64,000 bases of DNA from Streptomyces sp. AC550_RSS872 (GCF_019049285.1 NZ_JAGMUL010000003.1:1-64000), one strand, 5' to 3'. Counted from the first letter of the stretch, positions 26,772 to 35,669 are shown. Made by a program: numbers and translations. Notes: a model not told the origin generated them from the sequence alone.

Positions 26772-27416
26772 CTACTGCTGTTTCCGCAACCGCCGGTCCA
26801 GTGCCAGCGAAAGCTCCGCCTCCACAACGCTCCGAGCCAGCGGTCGCAGGCGCTGGAGGTCGTCCTCCTGGGCGTGGCGCAGGACCAGTTCGGCGAACAT
26901 CTCTGCCAGGGCGTCGACGTGTTCGCGGACGCGTTTGCCCGCCGCCAGGACCTCCGCGAGGGGGATGCCCTCGCGGACCAGGGTCGAGGAGACGTCCAGG
27001 AGGCGGCGGCTGATGTGGACGATCTCGTCGCCGTCGGTGCCGAGGTAGCCGAGTTCCATGGCGGCGGCGAGGTTCTCGGGGGTGACCTCGCCCTCGAAGC
27101 GGGCGGCGAGTTCCTCGGGGGTGAGGCGGACCGGCTCCTCCTCGGTGGGGGCGTCGACGCCGAGGAGGTCGGCGACGTCACGGCCGTGGTCGAGGGCGTC
27201 GGCGAGTTCCGCGATGCCGTTCAGAGTGTGGCCGCGTTCCAGCAGGGCCGAGATCGTGTGCAGGCGGGCCAGGTGGTGGTCGTCGTACCAGGCGATGCGG
27301 CCCTCGCGGCGGGGTGGTGGGATCAGCTTGCGTTCGCGGTAGAAGCGCAGGGTGCGCACCGTGATGCCGGCCAGGCGGGCGAGCTCCTCCATGCGGTATT
27401 CACGCTTCTCGGTCAC
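26772..27416 (-). CDS. MerR family transcriptional regulator
   Basis: This is a 214-aa DNA-binding regulator. The N-terminal winged helix is clear: YRMEELARLAGITVRTLRFYRERKLIPPPRREGRIAWYDDHHLARL (about residues 6-55), followed by a dimer helix. The remaining 140 residues are a helical ligand domain with no MerR metal cysteines, so a small organic ligand or protein signal is likelier. It is divergent from the monooxygenase operon, and the 165-base gap holds several inverted repeats that may be its operators. The start is ATG 27416. Confidence 0.9.
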   Translation of the reverse strand: MTEKREYRMEELARLAGITVRTLRFYRERKLIPPPRREGRIAWYDDHHLARLHTISALLERGHTLNGIAELADALDHGRDVADLLGVDAPTEEEPVRLTPEELAARFEGEVTPENLAAAMELGYLGTDGDEIVHISRRLLDVSSTLVREGIPLAEVLAAGKRVREHVDALAEMFAELVLRHAQEDDLQRLRPLARSVVEAELSLALDRRLRKQQ

Positions 27417-27432
27417 CTGGGCACCTTAAGTC

Positions 27433-27499
27433 GTACCGACGGTACCCGCGGCGGCAGCCGCTGATGTAAACGTCGCCGATCGACCCCTACCGGTCGGTA
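27433..27499. promoter_or_regulatory. Paired TACCG-N-CGGTA inverted repeats, candidate MerR operators
   Basis: GTACCGACGGTAC at 27433-27445 and TACCGGTCGGTA at 27488-27499 share the arms TACCG and CGGTA. They lie in the divergent gap between the MerR gene and the monooxygenase operon, one near each gene, as expected for autoregulation and operon control. Confidence 0.55.
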
Positions 27500-27524
27500 C
27501 GGACCTGCTCTACTCTCCCATTGC

Positions 27525-27540
27525 GCCAGTGTTCACTGGC
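27525..27540. promoter_or_regulatory. Perfect 16-bp palindrome before the monooxygenase gene
   Basis: GCCAGTGTTCACTGGC is fully self-complementary with a two-base centre. It is followed by a 10-bp tandem repeat, TTCAAGTGTG, at 27551-27570 just before the ribosome site of the monooxygenase gene. It could be a second operator or a leader hairpin. Confidence 0.5.
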
Positions 27541-27581
27541 GTGGTTCCGGTTCAAGTGTGTTCAAGTGTGGAGGCACAGGC

Positions 27582-29114
27582 ATGGCCGAACGCGAACATG
27601 TGCGGGTCGCGGTGGTCGGGTCCGGGTTCGGCGGGTTGGGGGCCGCCGTCCGGCTGCGACGCGAGGGTGTCACCGACTTCGTCGTCCTGGAGCGGGCCGA
27701 CAGCGTCGGCGGCACCTGGCGGGACAACAGCTATCCGGGGTGTGCCTGCGATGTGCCGTCCCATCTGTACTCGTTCTCCTTCGCGCCCAACCCCGACTGG
27801 CCGCGCACCTTCTCCGGGCAGGAGCACATCCGGGCCTATCTGGAGCACGTCACGGACGTCTTCGGGCTGCGGCCGCACATCCGCTTCAACTCGGAGGTGG
27901 AGCGGATGACCTGGAACGGCGAGCGGCTGTGCTGGGACATCGAGACCAGCGGCGGGAGTCTGTCGGCCGACTTCGTCGTCTCCGCCACCGGGCCGCTGTC
28001 CGACCCCAAGGTCCCGGACATCCCCGGGCTCGACACCTTCCCCGGCAAGGTCTTCCACTCCGCCCGCTGGGACCACGACTACGATCTGCGCGGCAAGCGT
28101 GTCGCGATGGTGGGGACGGGGGCCTCCGCCATCCAGATCGTGCCGTCCATCCAGCCCGACGTCGAGCGGCTCACCCTCTTCCAGCGCACCCCGCCGTGGG
28201 TCATGCCCCGCGTCGACCGCGCCATCAGCGGCGCCGAACGCTCCCTGCACCGGGCCCTGCCCTTCACCGCGCAGCTGCGCCGTGGACTGCTGTGGGGCAT
28301 CCGGGAGCTTCAGGTCCAGGCGTTCACCAAGCACCCGAACGAGCTGGGCTTCGTCGAGCAGCTGGCCAAGCGGAACATGGCCCGCTCCATCAAGGACCCG
28401 GCCCTGCGCGCGAAGCTGACCCCCGACTACCGCATCGGCTGCAAGCGGATCCTGCTGAGCAGCACGTACTATCCCGCGCTCGCCCGGCCCAATGTCGACG
28501 TGGTGGCCAGCGGGCTGAGCGAGGTCCGCGGCTCGACCGTCGTGGCCGCCGACGGGACCGAGGCCGAGGTCGACGCGATCGTCTTCGGTACGGGGTTCCA
28601 CGTCACCGACATGCCCATCGCCGAGCGGGTGGTGGGAGCCGAAGGCAAGACGCTCGCCGAGGAGTGGAAGGGCGGGATGGAGGCGCTGCGGGGTGCCTCC
28701 GCGGCCGGGTTCCCGAACTGGATGACCGTCATCGGGCCCAATACGGGGCTCGGGAACTCCTCGATGATCCTGATGATCGAGTCCCAGCTGAACTACATGG
28801 CCGACTTCGTACGCCAGTTGGCTGTACTTTCCGGGGGGAACCCCTCCGGACCCCCCGTCCTGGGCGGGCGGGTCGCCCTCGACGCGCGGCCGAGCGCCGT
28901 GCACGCCTGGAACCGGCGGGTCCAGGACCGGATGGAGCGGACCGTGTGGAACACGGGCGGCTGCACGAGCTGGTACCTCGACGCGAACGGCCGTAACACC
29001 ACCGTCTGGCCCGGCACGACGAGCGAGTTCAGGCGGGCCACGCGGCGCGTGGACCTGTCGGAGTACGCCGTGGTGCGGGCCGCAGTCAAGGAAGACGCCG
29101 AGGTGACCGCGTGA
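27582..29114 (+). CDS. Baeyer-Villiger type flavin monooxygenase
   Basis: This is a 510-aa FAD- and NADPH-dependent monooxygenase, predicted to turn a ketone into an ester or lactone. The FAD-binding GSGFGG is at residues 13-18. The type I Baeyer-Villiger fingerprints are both present: GGTWRDNSYPGCACD (43-57) and FPGKVFHSARWD (153-164). The second Rossmann motif is GTGASAIQI. The start is ATG 27582, with GGAGG upstream; 27558 in frame is less likely. It overlaps the next gene by GTGA. The substrate is unknown. The whole-operon context (hydrolase, SDR) fits ketone degradation. Confidence 0.9.
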   Translation: MAEREHVRVAVVGSGFGGLGAAVRLRREGVTDFVVLERADSVGGTWRDNSYPGCACDVPSHLYSFSFAPNPDWPRTFSGQEHIRAYLEHVTDVFGLRPHIRFNSEVERMTWNGERLCWDIETSGGSLSADFVVSATGPLSDPKVPDIPGLDTFPGKVFHSARWDHDYDLRGKRVAMVGTGASAIQIVPSIQPDVERLTLFQRTPPWVMPRVDRAISGAERSLHRALPFTAQLRRGLLWGIRELQVQAFTKHPNELGFVEQLAKRNMARSIKDPALRAKLTPDYRIGCKRILLSSTYYPALARPNVDVVASGLSEVRGSTVVAADGTEAEVDAIVFGTGFHVTDMPIAERVVGAEGKTLAEEWKGGMEALRGASAAGFPNWMTVIGPNTGLGNSSMILMIESQLNYMADFVRQLAVLSGGNPSGPPVLGGRVALDARPSAVHAWNRRVQDRMERTVWNTGGCTSWYLDANGRNTTVWPGTTSEFRRATRRVDLSEYAVVRAAVKEDAEVTA

Positions 29115-30061
29115 GCCGTCTCATGCATGTGACGTCCGGGCCGTACGCCCCGCCCGCCCCCGCCCGTGAGCTGACGGCCACCTCCGCCGACGGCGCCCGG
29201 CTGCACATAGAGGTGCACGGCCCGAAGGACGCGCCCGCCGTCGTCCTCGCGCACGGCTGGACCTGCTCGACCGCCTTCTGGGCGGCGCAGATCCGGGAAC
29301 TGACCGCCGACCACCGGGTCATCGCCTACGACCAGCGCGGCCACGGACGCAGCCCGGCGAGCCCGGCGTGCAGTGCCGACGCGCTCGCCGACGACCTCGA
29401 AGCCGTACTGAGGGCGACCCTCGCGCCCGGCGAGAAGGCCGTGATCGCCGGGCACTCCATGGGCGGCATGACGGTGATGGCGGCGTCCGCCCGCCCCGGG
29501 TTCCGCGAGCATGCCGCCGCCGTCCTGCTGTGCAGCACCGGCTCCTCGCGGCTGGTCGCCGAGTCGACGGTCGTACCGATGCGGCCGGGACGGCTGCGGA
29601 CCTGGCTGACCAAGCACATACTCGGCGCCCGGGCACCGCTCGGGCCGGTCACGCCCGTCGCACGGGCGATCCTCAAGTACGGCACGATGGGCCGCGGTTC
29701 GGCCCCGCACATGGTCGAGGCGTGCGCGCGGATCGTGCACGCGTGCCCGCGCAAGGTGCGGTACGCCTGGTCGCAGGTGCTCGATCTGCTCGATCTCGAC
29801 CATGGCGTACGGGAGTTGGCGGTGCCGACCGCGGTGGTCGTCGGCACGGCCGACCGGCTCACCCCGCCCGTGCACGCGTACACGCTGGCCGCCGCGCTGC
29901 CCCAGAGCCTCGGTGTCACCGAACTGCCGGGCCTCGGGCACATGACGCCGGTCGAGGCGCCCGGTCTGGTGACCGGGAAGATACGGGAGCTCGTCACGAC
30001 GTACACGCGCAGCACGACGAAGCACACCGACACGTACACGCAGGTGAAGGAGGGCGCATGA
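29111..30061 (+). CDS. Alpha/beta hydrolase
   Basis: This is a 316-aa alpha/beta hydrolase fold enzyme, probably cytosolic. The oxyanion motif is HGWTCS near residue 48; the nucleophile elbow is GHSMGG with Ser116; an Asp in GTADRL and a His in LPGLGHMTPVE complete the triad. It overlaps the monooxygenase gene by four bases (GTGA) and the SDR gene by four (ATGA), so the three are translationally coupled. In that order it would hydrolyse the ester or lactone produced by the monooxygenase. The true substrate is not visible. Confidence 0.9.
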   Translation: MSRLMHVTSGPYAPPAPARELTATSADGARLHIEVHGPKDAPAVVLAHGWTCSTAFWAAQIRELTADHRVIAYDQRGHGRSPASPACSADALADDLEAVLRATLAPGEKAVIAGHSMGGMTVMAASARPGFREHAAAVLLCSTGSSRLVAESTVVPMRPGRLRTWLTKHILGARAPLGPVTPVARAILKYGTMGRGSAPHMVEACARIVHACPRKVRYAWSQVLDLLDLDHGVRELAVPTAVVVGTADRLTPPVHAYTLAAALPQSLGVTELPGLGHMTPVEAPGLVTGKIRELVTTYTRSTTKHTDTYTQVKEGA

Positions 30062-30942
30062 GCAGGGTGAGCCTCGAAGGGCAGGTCGCCGTGGTCACGG
30101 GGGCGGCGCGCGGCGTCGGGGAGCTGCTCGCCCGCAAGCTCTCCGCGCGCGGCGCGAGCGTGGCGCTGGTCGGGCTGGAGCCGGACGCCCTCAAGCAGGT
30201 CTCCGAACGGCTGCACGGCGACAGCGGCCACTGGTACGCCGATGTGACGGACCATGAGGCGATGGCGGTCGTCGCGCGGGAGGTCAAGGAGCGGTTCGGG
30301 AAGGTCGACATCGTCGTCGCCAACGCCGGTGTCGCGAGCGGCGGTCCCTTCGTGGACTCCGATCCGGAGGCCTGGCGACGGGTCATCGAGGTCAACCTCA
30401 TCGGGTCGGCGGTGACGGCTCGTGCGTTTCTGCCCGTGCTGATGGAGAGCCGCGGCTATCTGCTCCAGATCGCCTCGCTCGCCGCCATCACCCCGGCGCC
30501 GATGATGACCGCGTACTGCGCGTCCAAGTCCGGTGTCGAGGCGTACGCGCACAGTCTGCGGGCCGAAGTCGGGTACAAGGGCGTGCGGGTGGGCGTCGGG
30601 TATCTGTCCTGGACCGACACTGACATGGTGCGGGGCGCCGATCAGGACGACGTCATGCGGGAGTTGAGGCAGCGGCTGCCGTGGCCGTCCAACAAGACCT
30701 ATCCGCCGGGGCCGGCGGTCGACCGGATCGTGGCGGGGATCGAGAGGCGGTCGAGTCATGTGTACGGGCAGTGGTGGCTGCGCGGGATGCAAGGGGTGCG
30801 CGGGTATCTGCCCGGGCTCATCGGGACCGTGGGGCAACGGCAGGTACGGCGGTTCGCGGACCGGCTGGAGGGGATGCGGATCGGGCTGGTCGGAGCGGGG
30901 GGCGCGGCCGACGAGCAGGAGAGGGCTACGCGGCGTAACTGA
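30058..30942 (+). CDS. Short-chain dehydrogenase/reductase (SDR)
   Basis: This is a 294-aa classical SDR. The cofactor motif TGAARGVG is at residues 14-21, NAG at 89-91, and the catalytic Ser140, Tyr153 and Lys157 (YCASK) are intact. Its role in this operon is probably oxidation of an alcohol to the ketone used by the monooxygenase, or the reverse. The C-terminus is about 40 residues longer than a minimal SDR. The start is ATG 30058, overlapping the hydrolase stop. Confidence 0.9.
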   Translation: MSRVSLEGQVAVVTGAARGVGELLARKLSARGASVALVGLEPDALKQVSERLHGDSGHWYADVTDHEAMAVVAREVKERFGKVDIVVANAGVASGGPFVDSDPEAWRRVIEVNLIGSAVTARAFLPVLMESRGYLLQIASLAAITPAPMMTAYCASKSGVEAYAHSLRAEVGYKGVRVGVGYLSWTDTDMVRGADQDDVMRELRQRLPWPSNKTYPPGPAVDRIVAGIERRSSHVYGQWWLRGMQGVRGYLPGLIGTVGQRQVRRFADRLEGMRIGLVGAGGAADEQERATRRN

Positions 30943-31029
30943 TCGACATGCGGGGGGTTATCGCCCGTGTGAATCTGGTCGAGGCCCCACCGAGGGGCCA
31001 ATCCCCACTCACTACGGGAGTGAACCCAC

Positions 31030-31230
31030 ATGGGTATGAAGGACCAGTTCAAGGAGAAGTCCGAGCAGCTTCAGGAGCGTGCTCGCCAGCACGGTCAGCA
31101 GGAGCGCGGGCGTCCGCAGGGGCAGCCGCAGCCGGAGCGGGGTCGTCCGCAGCGGCCGCAGCGGGACGAGGAGTCCGAGCGGGTGCGTCGCGAGGACGAG
31201 GAGCGGTTTGACCAGGACTACGACCGGTAG
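31030..31230 (+). CDS. Small highly charged hydrophilic protein
   Basis: This is a 66-aa protein made almost wholly of Gln, Glu, Arg, Asp and Lys, with the period-like GRPQGQPQPERGRPQRPQ and a tail of ESERVRREDEERFDQDY. It is probably disordered or a helical coil and has no membrane segment. I recognise no domain; small charged proteins of this kind are common in Streptomyces. The start ATG 31030 has GGGAG eight bases upstream. A strong terminator follows at 31246. Confidence 0.7.
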   Translation: MGMKDQFKEKSEQLQERARQHGQQERGRPQGQPQPERGRPQRPQRDEESERVRREDEERFDQDYDR

Positions 31231-31245
31231 TCGTCGGTCTGTGTG

Positions 31246-31284
31246 AACGCGGGGCGCCCCCTGTTTTGGTGGGTGCCCCGCGTT
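31246..31284 (+). terminator. Terminator after the small charged protein gene
   Basis: Perfect arms AACGCGGGGC and GCCCCGCGTT, then TTGCGTTGTG, 16 bases after the stop codon. Confidence 0.85.
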
Positions 31285-31327
31285 TGCGTTGTGTTCGGGG
31301 GTTCGTTGTCGGGTGCGGGCCCGGTGG

Positions 31328-31456
31328 GGGGCTTGTCGCGCAGTTCCCCGCGCCCCTGGGGGTTGGTGGTGCCGCGTGTCAGGAGGTGTGTGGGGGTTGG
31401 TCGCGCCCGCGTGGCGGAGCCGCAAATTGATACAGCCCCGCGCCCCTGGGGGCGTT
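31328..31456. repeat. Dispersed Streptomyces intergenic repeat, two motifs
   Basis: TCGCGCAGTTCCCCGCGCCCCT at 31336-31357 recurs exactly at 45584-45605. About 80 bases later comes a second familiar form, GCGGAGCCGCAAATTGATAC followed by AGCCCCGCGCCCCT (ending near 31452). Both are short motifs scattered through intergenic regions of many Streptomyces genomes. Confidence 0.75.
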
Positions 31457-31466
31457 GATGTTGCCC

Positions 31467-34400
31467 CTACCGATTCCGTGGCGGCAATTTCGGCCTTGAT
31501 CGGTCCGGTACGTGTGCGTAATCCGGGGGCGTTGCCGGGGGGTTGGATTCCAGGAGCTCCAGGGCCAGTTCCACCGCGTCCTTGAGTTGGGCGTGGCGGC
31601 CCTCTGCCCAGTCCAGGGGAGTGCGGAGGACCTCGACGTCCGGGGTGACGCCCTTGTTCTCGATGGTCCAGCCGTAGGCGTCGAACCAGGCGGCGTTCAT
31701 CGGGACCGTGATGACGGTGCCGTCGCCGAGGCGGTGGCGGCCGGTCATGCCGACGACTCCGCCCCAGGTGCGCTGGCCGACGACCGGGCCGAGTCCGAGG
31801 AGCTTGAAGGCGGCCGTGATCATGTCGCCGTCCGACGAAGTCGCCTCGTCGGCGAGGGCGACGATCGGACCGCGTGGGGCGTTCGAGGCGTACGACACCG
31901 GCTGGGCGTTGCGCGTGAGGTCCCAGCCGAGGATCGTGCGGGTCAGTTTCTCCACCACCAGCTCGCTGATGTGGCCGCCCGCGTTGCCGCGTACGTCGAC
32001 GATCAGGGCGGGGCGGGACATCTCCATACGCAGGTCGCGGTTGAACTGGGCCCAGCCCGAGCCGCCCATGTCGGGGATGTGGAGGTAGCCGCAGCGGCCG
32101 CCGCTCAACTCCCGGACCACAGCACGGCGTTTGGCGACCCAGTCCTGGTAGCGCAGGGGGCGCTCGTCGATCAGGGGGACGACGGCCACGCGCCGGGCCC
32201 GGCCCGGCTCGACCTCCGCCGAATCAGAGGGGCCCGAAGGGCCTTCCTTGGAAGGGTGGTGGTGGGCGACGGGTTGGGCGAAGGTCAGCTCCACCGTCGT
32301 GCCGCCGGCCCCGGCGAGCAGCGGGTAGGGGCCGGTCACCGGGTTCACCGGACGGCCGTCGACGTGGGTGAGGACCGCGCCCTCGCGGATGCCCGTGCCC
32401 GCCAGCGGGGAGCGGGCCTTGGAGTCGGAGGACTCACCGGGGAGGATGCGCCGGACCATCCAGTCGTCGTCGCGGCGTACGAAGTTGGCGCCGAGCAGGC
32501 CCTGCCAGCGCTGGTAGTGCGCAGGGCCCTCGTTGCGGCGGGCGGCCGTGACGTAGGCGTGGGAGGTGCCGAGTTCGCCCAGGACCTCGCGGAGCAGGTC
32601 GGCGAACTCGTCGGGGGAGGCGACCCGTTCGACCAGGGGGCGGTACTGGGCGAGGACCGCGTCCCAGTCGATGCCGCACATCCCCGGCTCCCAGAAGTAC
32701 GCGCGGATGAGCCGGCCCGCCTCCTCGTACGCCTGCTTCCACTCCGCCGTCGGGTCCACCTCGTGCAGGATGCGGCGCGAGTCGATCCAGACCGTCGTGT
32801 CGCTGTCGCCGGACTCGGAGGCGGGCACCGCCCGCAGGTCGCCCTCGTCGACCAGGACCAGGCGGGAGCCGTCGCCGCTGACCGCGAACCAGTCGAGATG
32901 GTCGACGAGTTCGGACTTCTTCGCCTTGCTGATGTTGAAGTGTTCGAGGGTCGGCCGGCCGGTCGTGTCGTCCGGGTTGGCGAACGTCTCGCCCAGCGCG
33001 CCCGAGATCGGCCAGCGCAGCCAGACCAGTCCGCCGCCCGCCACCGGGTGCAGCGCCGAGTACTTGGAGGCGCCGACCGGGAAGGGGGTGACCCGGCTCT
33101 CCAGGCCCTCGGTCTCGACGGTCGGCGCGCCGCCGGTCTCGCCCTCCTCGTCCTCCACCGGGTCCAGGCCCCCGGCGGCCGGGCGGCCCTCGGGGGTCAG
33201 GGCGAAGGGGGAGGGGGTCGCGGAGGAGAGGGGGACCAGGTAGGGGCGGCAGCCCAGGGGGAAGGAGAGGTCGCCGGTGTGGACGTCGTACACCGGGTCG
33301 AAGCCCCGCCAGGAGAGGAAGGCGAGGTAGCGGCCGTCCCGGGTGAACACCGGGTTCTCGTCCTCGAAGCGGCCGCTCGTGACGTCGACGATCAGGCTGT
33401 CCCTCATGCGGGCCAGCTTGATCTGCCGCAGGGAGCGGCCGATCCCGGGGTGCGACCAGGTCAGCCAGCTGCCGTCCGGGGAGAAGGCCAGGTCCCGGAC
33501 GGGGCCGTTGACCGAGTGGATCAGCTCGGTGACCTCGCCGTTCGAGTCCTCCGTAGCGTCCAGGAGCAGCAGCCGTCCGTCGTGGGCCGCGATGGCGAGG
33601 TGTTCGCCCTGCGGGTCGGCGACCATCTCCAGGACCCGGCCCAGCTCGCCGGAGGCCAGCCGGCGTGGCTCGCGGTCGCCGGTGGCCCGTGGCAGACAGG
33701 CGATCTCGACGGCGTCCTCGCCCTCGGCGTCCGTCACATACGCGACCTGCCCGGCCGAGCCGAGCATCTCCGGGAGCCGGACCCGTACGCCCGGTGTGTC
33801 GGTGATCGTACGGGCCGGGCCGTCCCGGTGGGTGAGCCAGTAGAGGCTGCCGCGGACGACGACGGCACTCGCGCGGCCCGTCTCGTCGACGGAGATGCCG
33901 TCGACGTGCTGGGCGGCCGGCACCTGGTACCTGCGGCGGCCGGCGGCCGGCCCGCTCAGGCGTACGTCCAGGCGGCGCGGCTCGGAGCCGGCGGCGAGGT
34001 CGTCCACGATCCACAGGTCGCCCGCGCACTGGTACACCACCCGGGTGCCGTCGCTCGCCGCGTGCCGGGCGTAGAAGGCGTCGTGGTCGGTGTGCCGGCG
34101 CAGGTCGGAACCGTCGTGGGCGCAGGAGTAGAGGTTGCCGACGCCCTCGTGGTCGGAGAGGAAGGCGATCCGGCCGCCGACGAACAGGGGGGAGTCGAGG
34201 TGGCCGTCGAGGTCCGCGAGCAGGCGTTCGCCGTGCAGCCACAGGCGGCCCGTGGCGCCGCCCCGATAGCGCTTCCAGGAGGCGGGTTCGTGCGGTGGGG
34301 TGCCGGTCAGGAGCAGGGTCCTGCGCTCGCCGTCGAGGTCGGCGACCTGGATGTCGGAGCACGGTCCCCAGGGGAGTTTGCGGCCGGGGTCGCCGTCGGG

Positions 34401-34757
34401 GCGGACCTTGTAGGCGAAGGTGTAGTGGGAGAAGGGCTCGCCGTGGGAGGCCACGGCGAGGATCACGCCCTCGGGTGTCCAGCCGCACACCCGGGTGTCC
34501 GCCGAGCCCCAGTGGGTGAGCCGGCGGCCCGGGCCGCCGGCCACCGGGACCAGATGGATCTCGGGGACGAGGCTGTGCCAGCTCGTGTACGCCAGATGGC
34601 GTCCGTCGGGCGAGAAGCGGGGGTGGCCGGTCTTGGCGCGGTCCACGGTGAGACGCCAGGCCCGGCCCCGGCCGTCCAGCGGGGCCAGCCACAGGTCGTC
34701 CTCGGCCACGAAGCACAACAGGTCGTCATGGAGATGCGGCAGGCGCAGATAGCTCAC
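31467..34757 (-). CDS. Tricorn-type S41 protease
   Basis: This is a 1096-aa protein of the tricorn protease family, which trims peptides produced by the proteasome. The N-terminal half (about 1-700) is WD40-like beta-propeller repeats (recurring FSPDGR, FTRDGR, WTPEG). A helical and PDZ segment follows, then the C-terminal S41 core with ALIVDVRGNAGGHISEL and the nucleophile region DEATSSDGDM. The start is GTG 34757, with GGGGAG immediately upstream; the spacing is tight. Low-complexity charged stretches near 585-610 and 850-870 look like linkers. It is divergent from the TetR gene. Confidence 0.92.
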   Translation of the reverse strand: MSYLRLPHLHDDLLCFVAEDDLWLAPLDGRGRAWRLTVDRAKTGHPRFSPDGRHLAYTSWHSLVPEIHLVPVAGGPGRRLTHWGSADTRVCGWTPEGVILAVASHGEPFSHYTFAYKVRPDGDPGRKLPWGPCSDIQVADLDGERRTLLLTGTPPHEPASWKRYRGGATGRLWLHGERLLADLDGHLDSPLFVGGRIAFLSDHEGVGNLYSCAHDGSDLRRHTDHDAFYARHAASDGTRVVYQCAGDLWIVDDLAAGSEPRRLDVRLSGPAAGRRRYQVPAAQHVDGISVDETGRASAVVVRGSLYWLTHRDGPARTITDTPGVRVRLPEMLGSAGQVAYVTDAEGEDAVEIACLPRATGDREPRRLASGELGRVLEMVADPQGEHLAIAAHDGRLLLLDATEDSNGEVTELIHSVNGPVRDLAFSPDGSWLTWSHPGIGRSLRQIKLARMRDSLIVDVTSGRFEDENPVFTRDGRYLAFLSWRGFDPVYDVHTGDLSFPLGCRPYLVPLSSATPSPFALTPEGRPAAGGLDPVEDEEGETGGAPTVETEGLESRVTPFPVGASKYSALHPVAGGGLVWLRWPISGALGETFANPDDTTGRPTLEHFNISKAKKSELVDHLDWFAVSGDGSRLVLVDEGDLRAVPASESGDSDTTVWIDSRRILHEVDPTAEWKQAYEEAGRLIRAYFWEPGMCGIDWDAVLAQYRPLVERVASPDEFADLLREVLGELGTSHAYVTAARRNEGPAHYQRWQGLLGANFVRRDDDWMVRRILPGESSDSKARSPLAGTGIREGAVLTHVDGRPVNPVTGPYPLLAGAGGTTVELTFAQPVAHHHPSKEGPSGPSDSAEVEPGRARRVAVVPLIDERPLRYQDWVAKRRAVVRELSGGRCGYLHIPDMGGSGWAQFNRDLRMEMSRPALIVDVRGNAGGHISELVVEKLTRTILGWDLTRNAQPVSYASNAPRGPIVALADEATSSDGDMITAAFKLLGLGPVVGQRTWGGVVGMTGRHRLGDGTVITVPMNAAWFDAYGWTIENKGVTPDVEVLRTPLDWAEGRHAQLKDAVELALELLESNPPATPPDYAHVPDRSRPKLPPRNR

Positions 34758-34839
34758 CTCCCCATGCTTTTCCTGTGGACGGACCTGGGCAACTCGTGAC
34801 AACCCATGGCAGGGCGACGGCACCGTGACCCACAACACG

Positions 34840-34856
34840 AACGAAACCGTTTCGTT
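34840..34856. promoter_or_regulatory. TetR operator 1
   Basis: AACGAAAC-C-GTTTCGTT is a perfect 17-bp inverted repeat in the gap between the tricorn gene and the TetR gene. Confidence 0.8.
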
Positions 34857-34886
34857 TCGCTGAGAGGTGCGCTACATTCGTCGTGT

Positions 34887-34901
34887 ACGAAACAGTGTCG
34901 T
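34887..34901. promoter_or_regulatory. TetR operator 2, imperfect
   Basis: ACGAAACAGTGTCGT resembles the upstream site with one mismatch in the right arm. It sits about 26 bases before the TetR start codon. Confidence 0.6.
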
Positions 34902-34926
34902 TCGGAACGGGAAGGTGGAGAGAGAC

Positions 34927-35532
34927 ATGACTGAGGTCGCAACGGCGCGTCGCAGTCGGATCACTCCCGAGCGCGAGGCCGAGTTGTACGGGGCCGTGCT
35001 CGACCTGCTCCGGGAAGTCGGCTACGACGCCCTGACCATGGACGCCGTGGCCGCCCGCACCCGGTCCAGCAAGGCCACCCTCTACCGCCAGTGGGGCGGC
35101 AAGGCCGAGCTGGTGGCCAAGGCGGTGCGGCACAGCAAGCCGGGCGGCTCCGGCCGCGAAGAGATCGACACCGGATCCCTCCGGGGCGATCTGCACGCCC
35201 TCACCCTGCGCTCGGACGACTGCGAGATGGAGCAGAACTCCGCGCTGATGCGGGGTCTGGCCATGGCGGTGCACGGCAACCCGGACCTGTTGCAGGCGTT
35301 TCGCGAGCATCTGGTCGAACCGGAGATCGCGGAGTTCAACCGCCTGGTGCAGCGGGCCGTGGACCGGGGCGAGGTCGCGGTGGACACGCCGGCGGCCGGG
35401 TTCATGATGCACATGATGCTCGGCGCTGTCGTCGCCCGCACGCTGCTCGACGAGCAGCCGCCCACCCAGGAGTTCATCCTTTCGTACATCGACGCCGTGG
35501 TCCTCCCCGCCCTCGGCGCCCCCGTCGACTGA
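34927..35532 (+). CDS. TetR family regulator
   Basis: This is a 201-aa repressor-type protein. The HTH is at about residues 33-52 (TMDAVAARTRSSKATLYRQW), after a typical N-terminal helix. The ligand domain is helical, with no recognised motif. The start is ATG 34927, with GGAGAGAG upstream. Two AACGAAAC/GTTTCGTT-type inverted repeats precede it, so it is likely autoregulated. The MMPL gene 137 bases downstream is the probable target. Confidence 0.9.
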   Translation: MTEVATARRSRITPEREAELYGAVLDLLREVGYDALTMDAVAARTRSSKATLYRQWGGKAELVAKAVRHSKPGGSGREEIDTGSLRGDLHALTLRSDDCEMEQNSALMRGLAMAVHGNPDLLQAFREHLVEPEIAEFNRLVQRAVDRGEVAVDTPAAGFMMHMMLGAVVARTLLDEQPPTQEFILSYIDAVVLPALGAPVD

Positions 35533-35594
35533 CGAGCCCCCTCCCCAGCACTCCCCAGCAAGCCCACCACCTGACGTCACCGCTCACGTCGTCG

Positions 35595-35636
35595 GGCTGA
35601 TCACCCCTGCCCAGAGGCTGATCACCCCTGCCCAGA
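35595..35636. repeat. 21-bp perfect tandem duplication
   Basis: GGCTGATCACCCCTGCCCAGA occurs twice head to tail (35595-35615 and 35616-35636) in the gap between the TetR and MMPL genes, directly upstream of the latter's leader. Confidence 0.95.
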
Positions 35637-35669
35637 AACAACCCAACGACCTGACCGGGAGTCGCCCTC

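Noticed and set aside
27582..30942. A secondary-metabolite biosynthetic gene cluster
   Set aside because: Three redox or hydrolase genes and a regulator, without a synthase, cyclase or NRPS/PKS gene, are too little; a catabolic module fits better.
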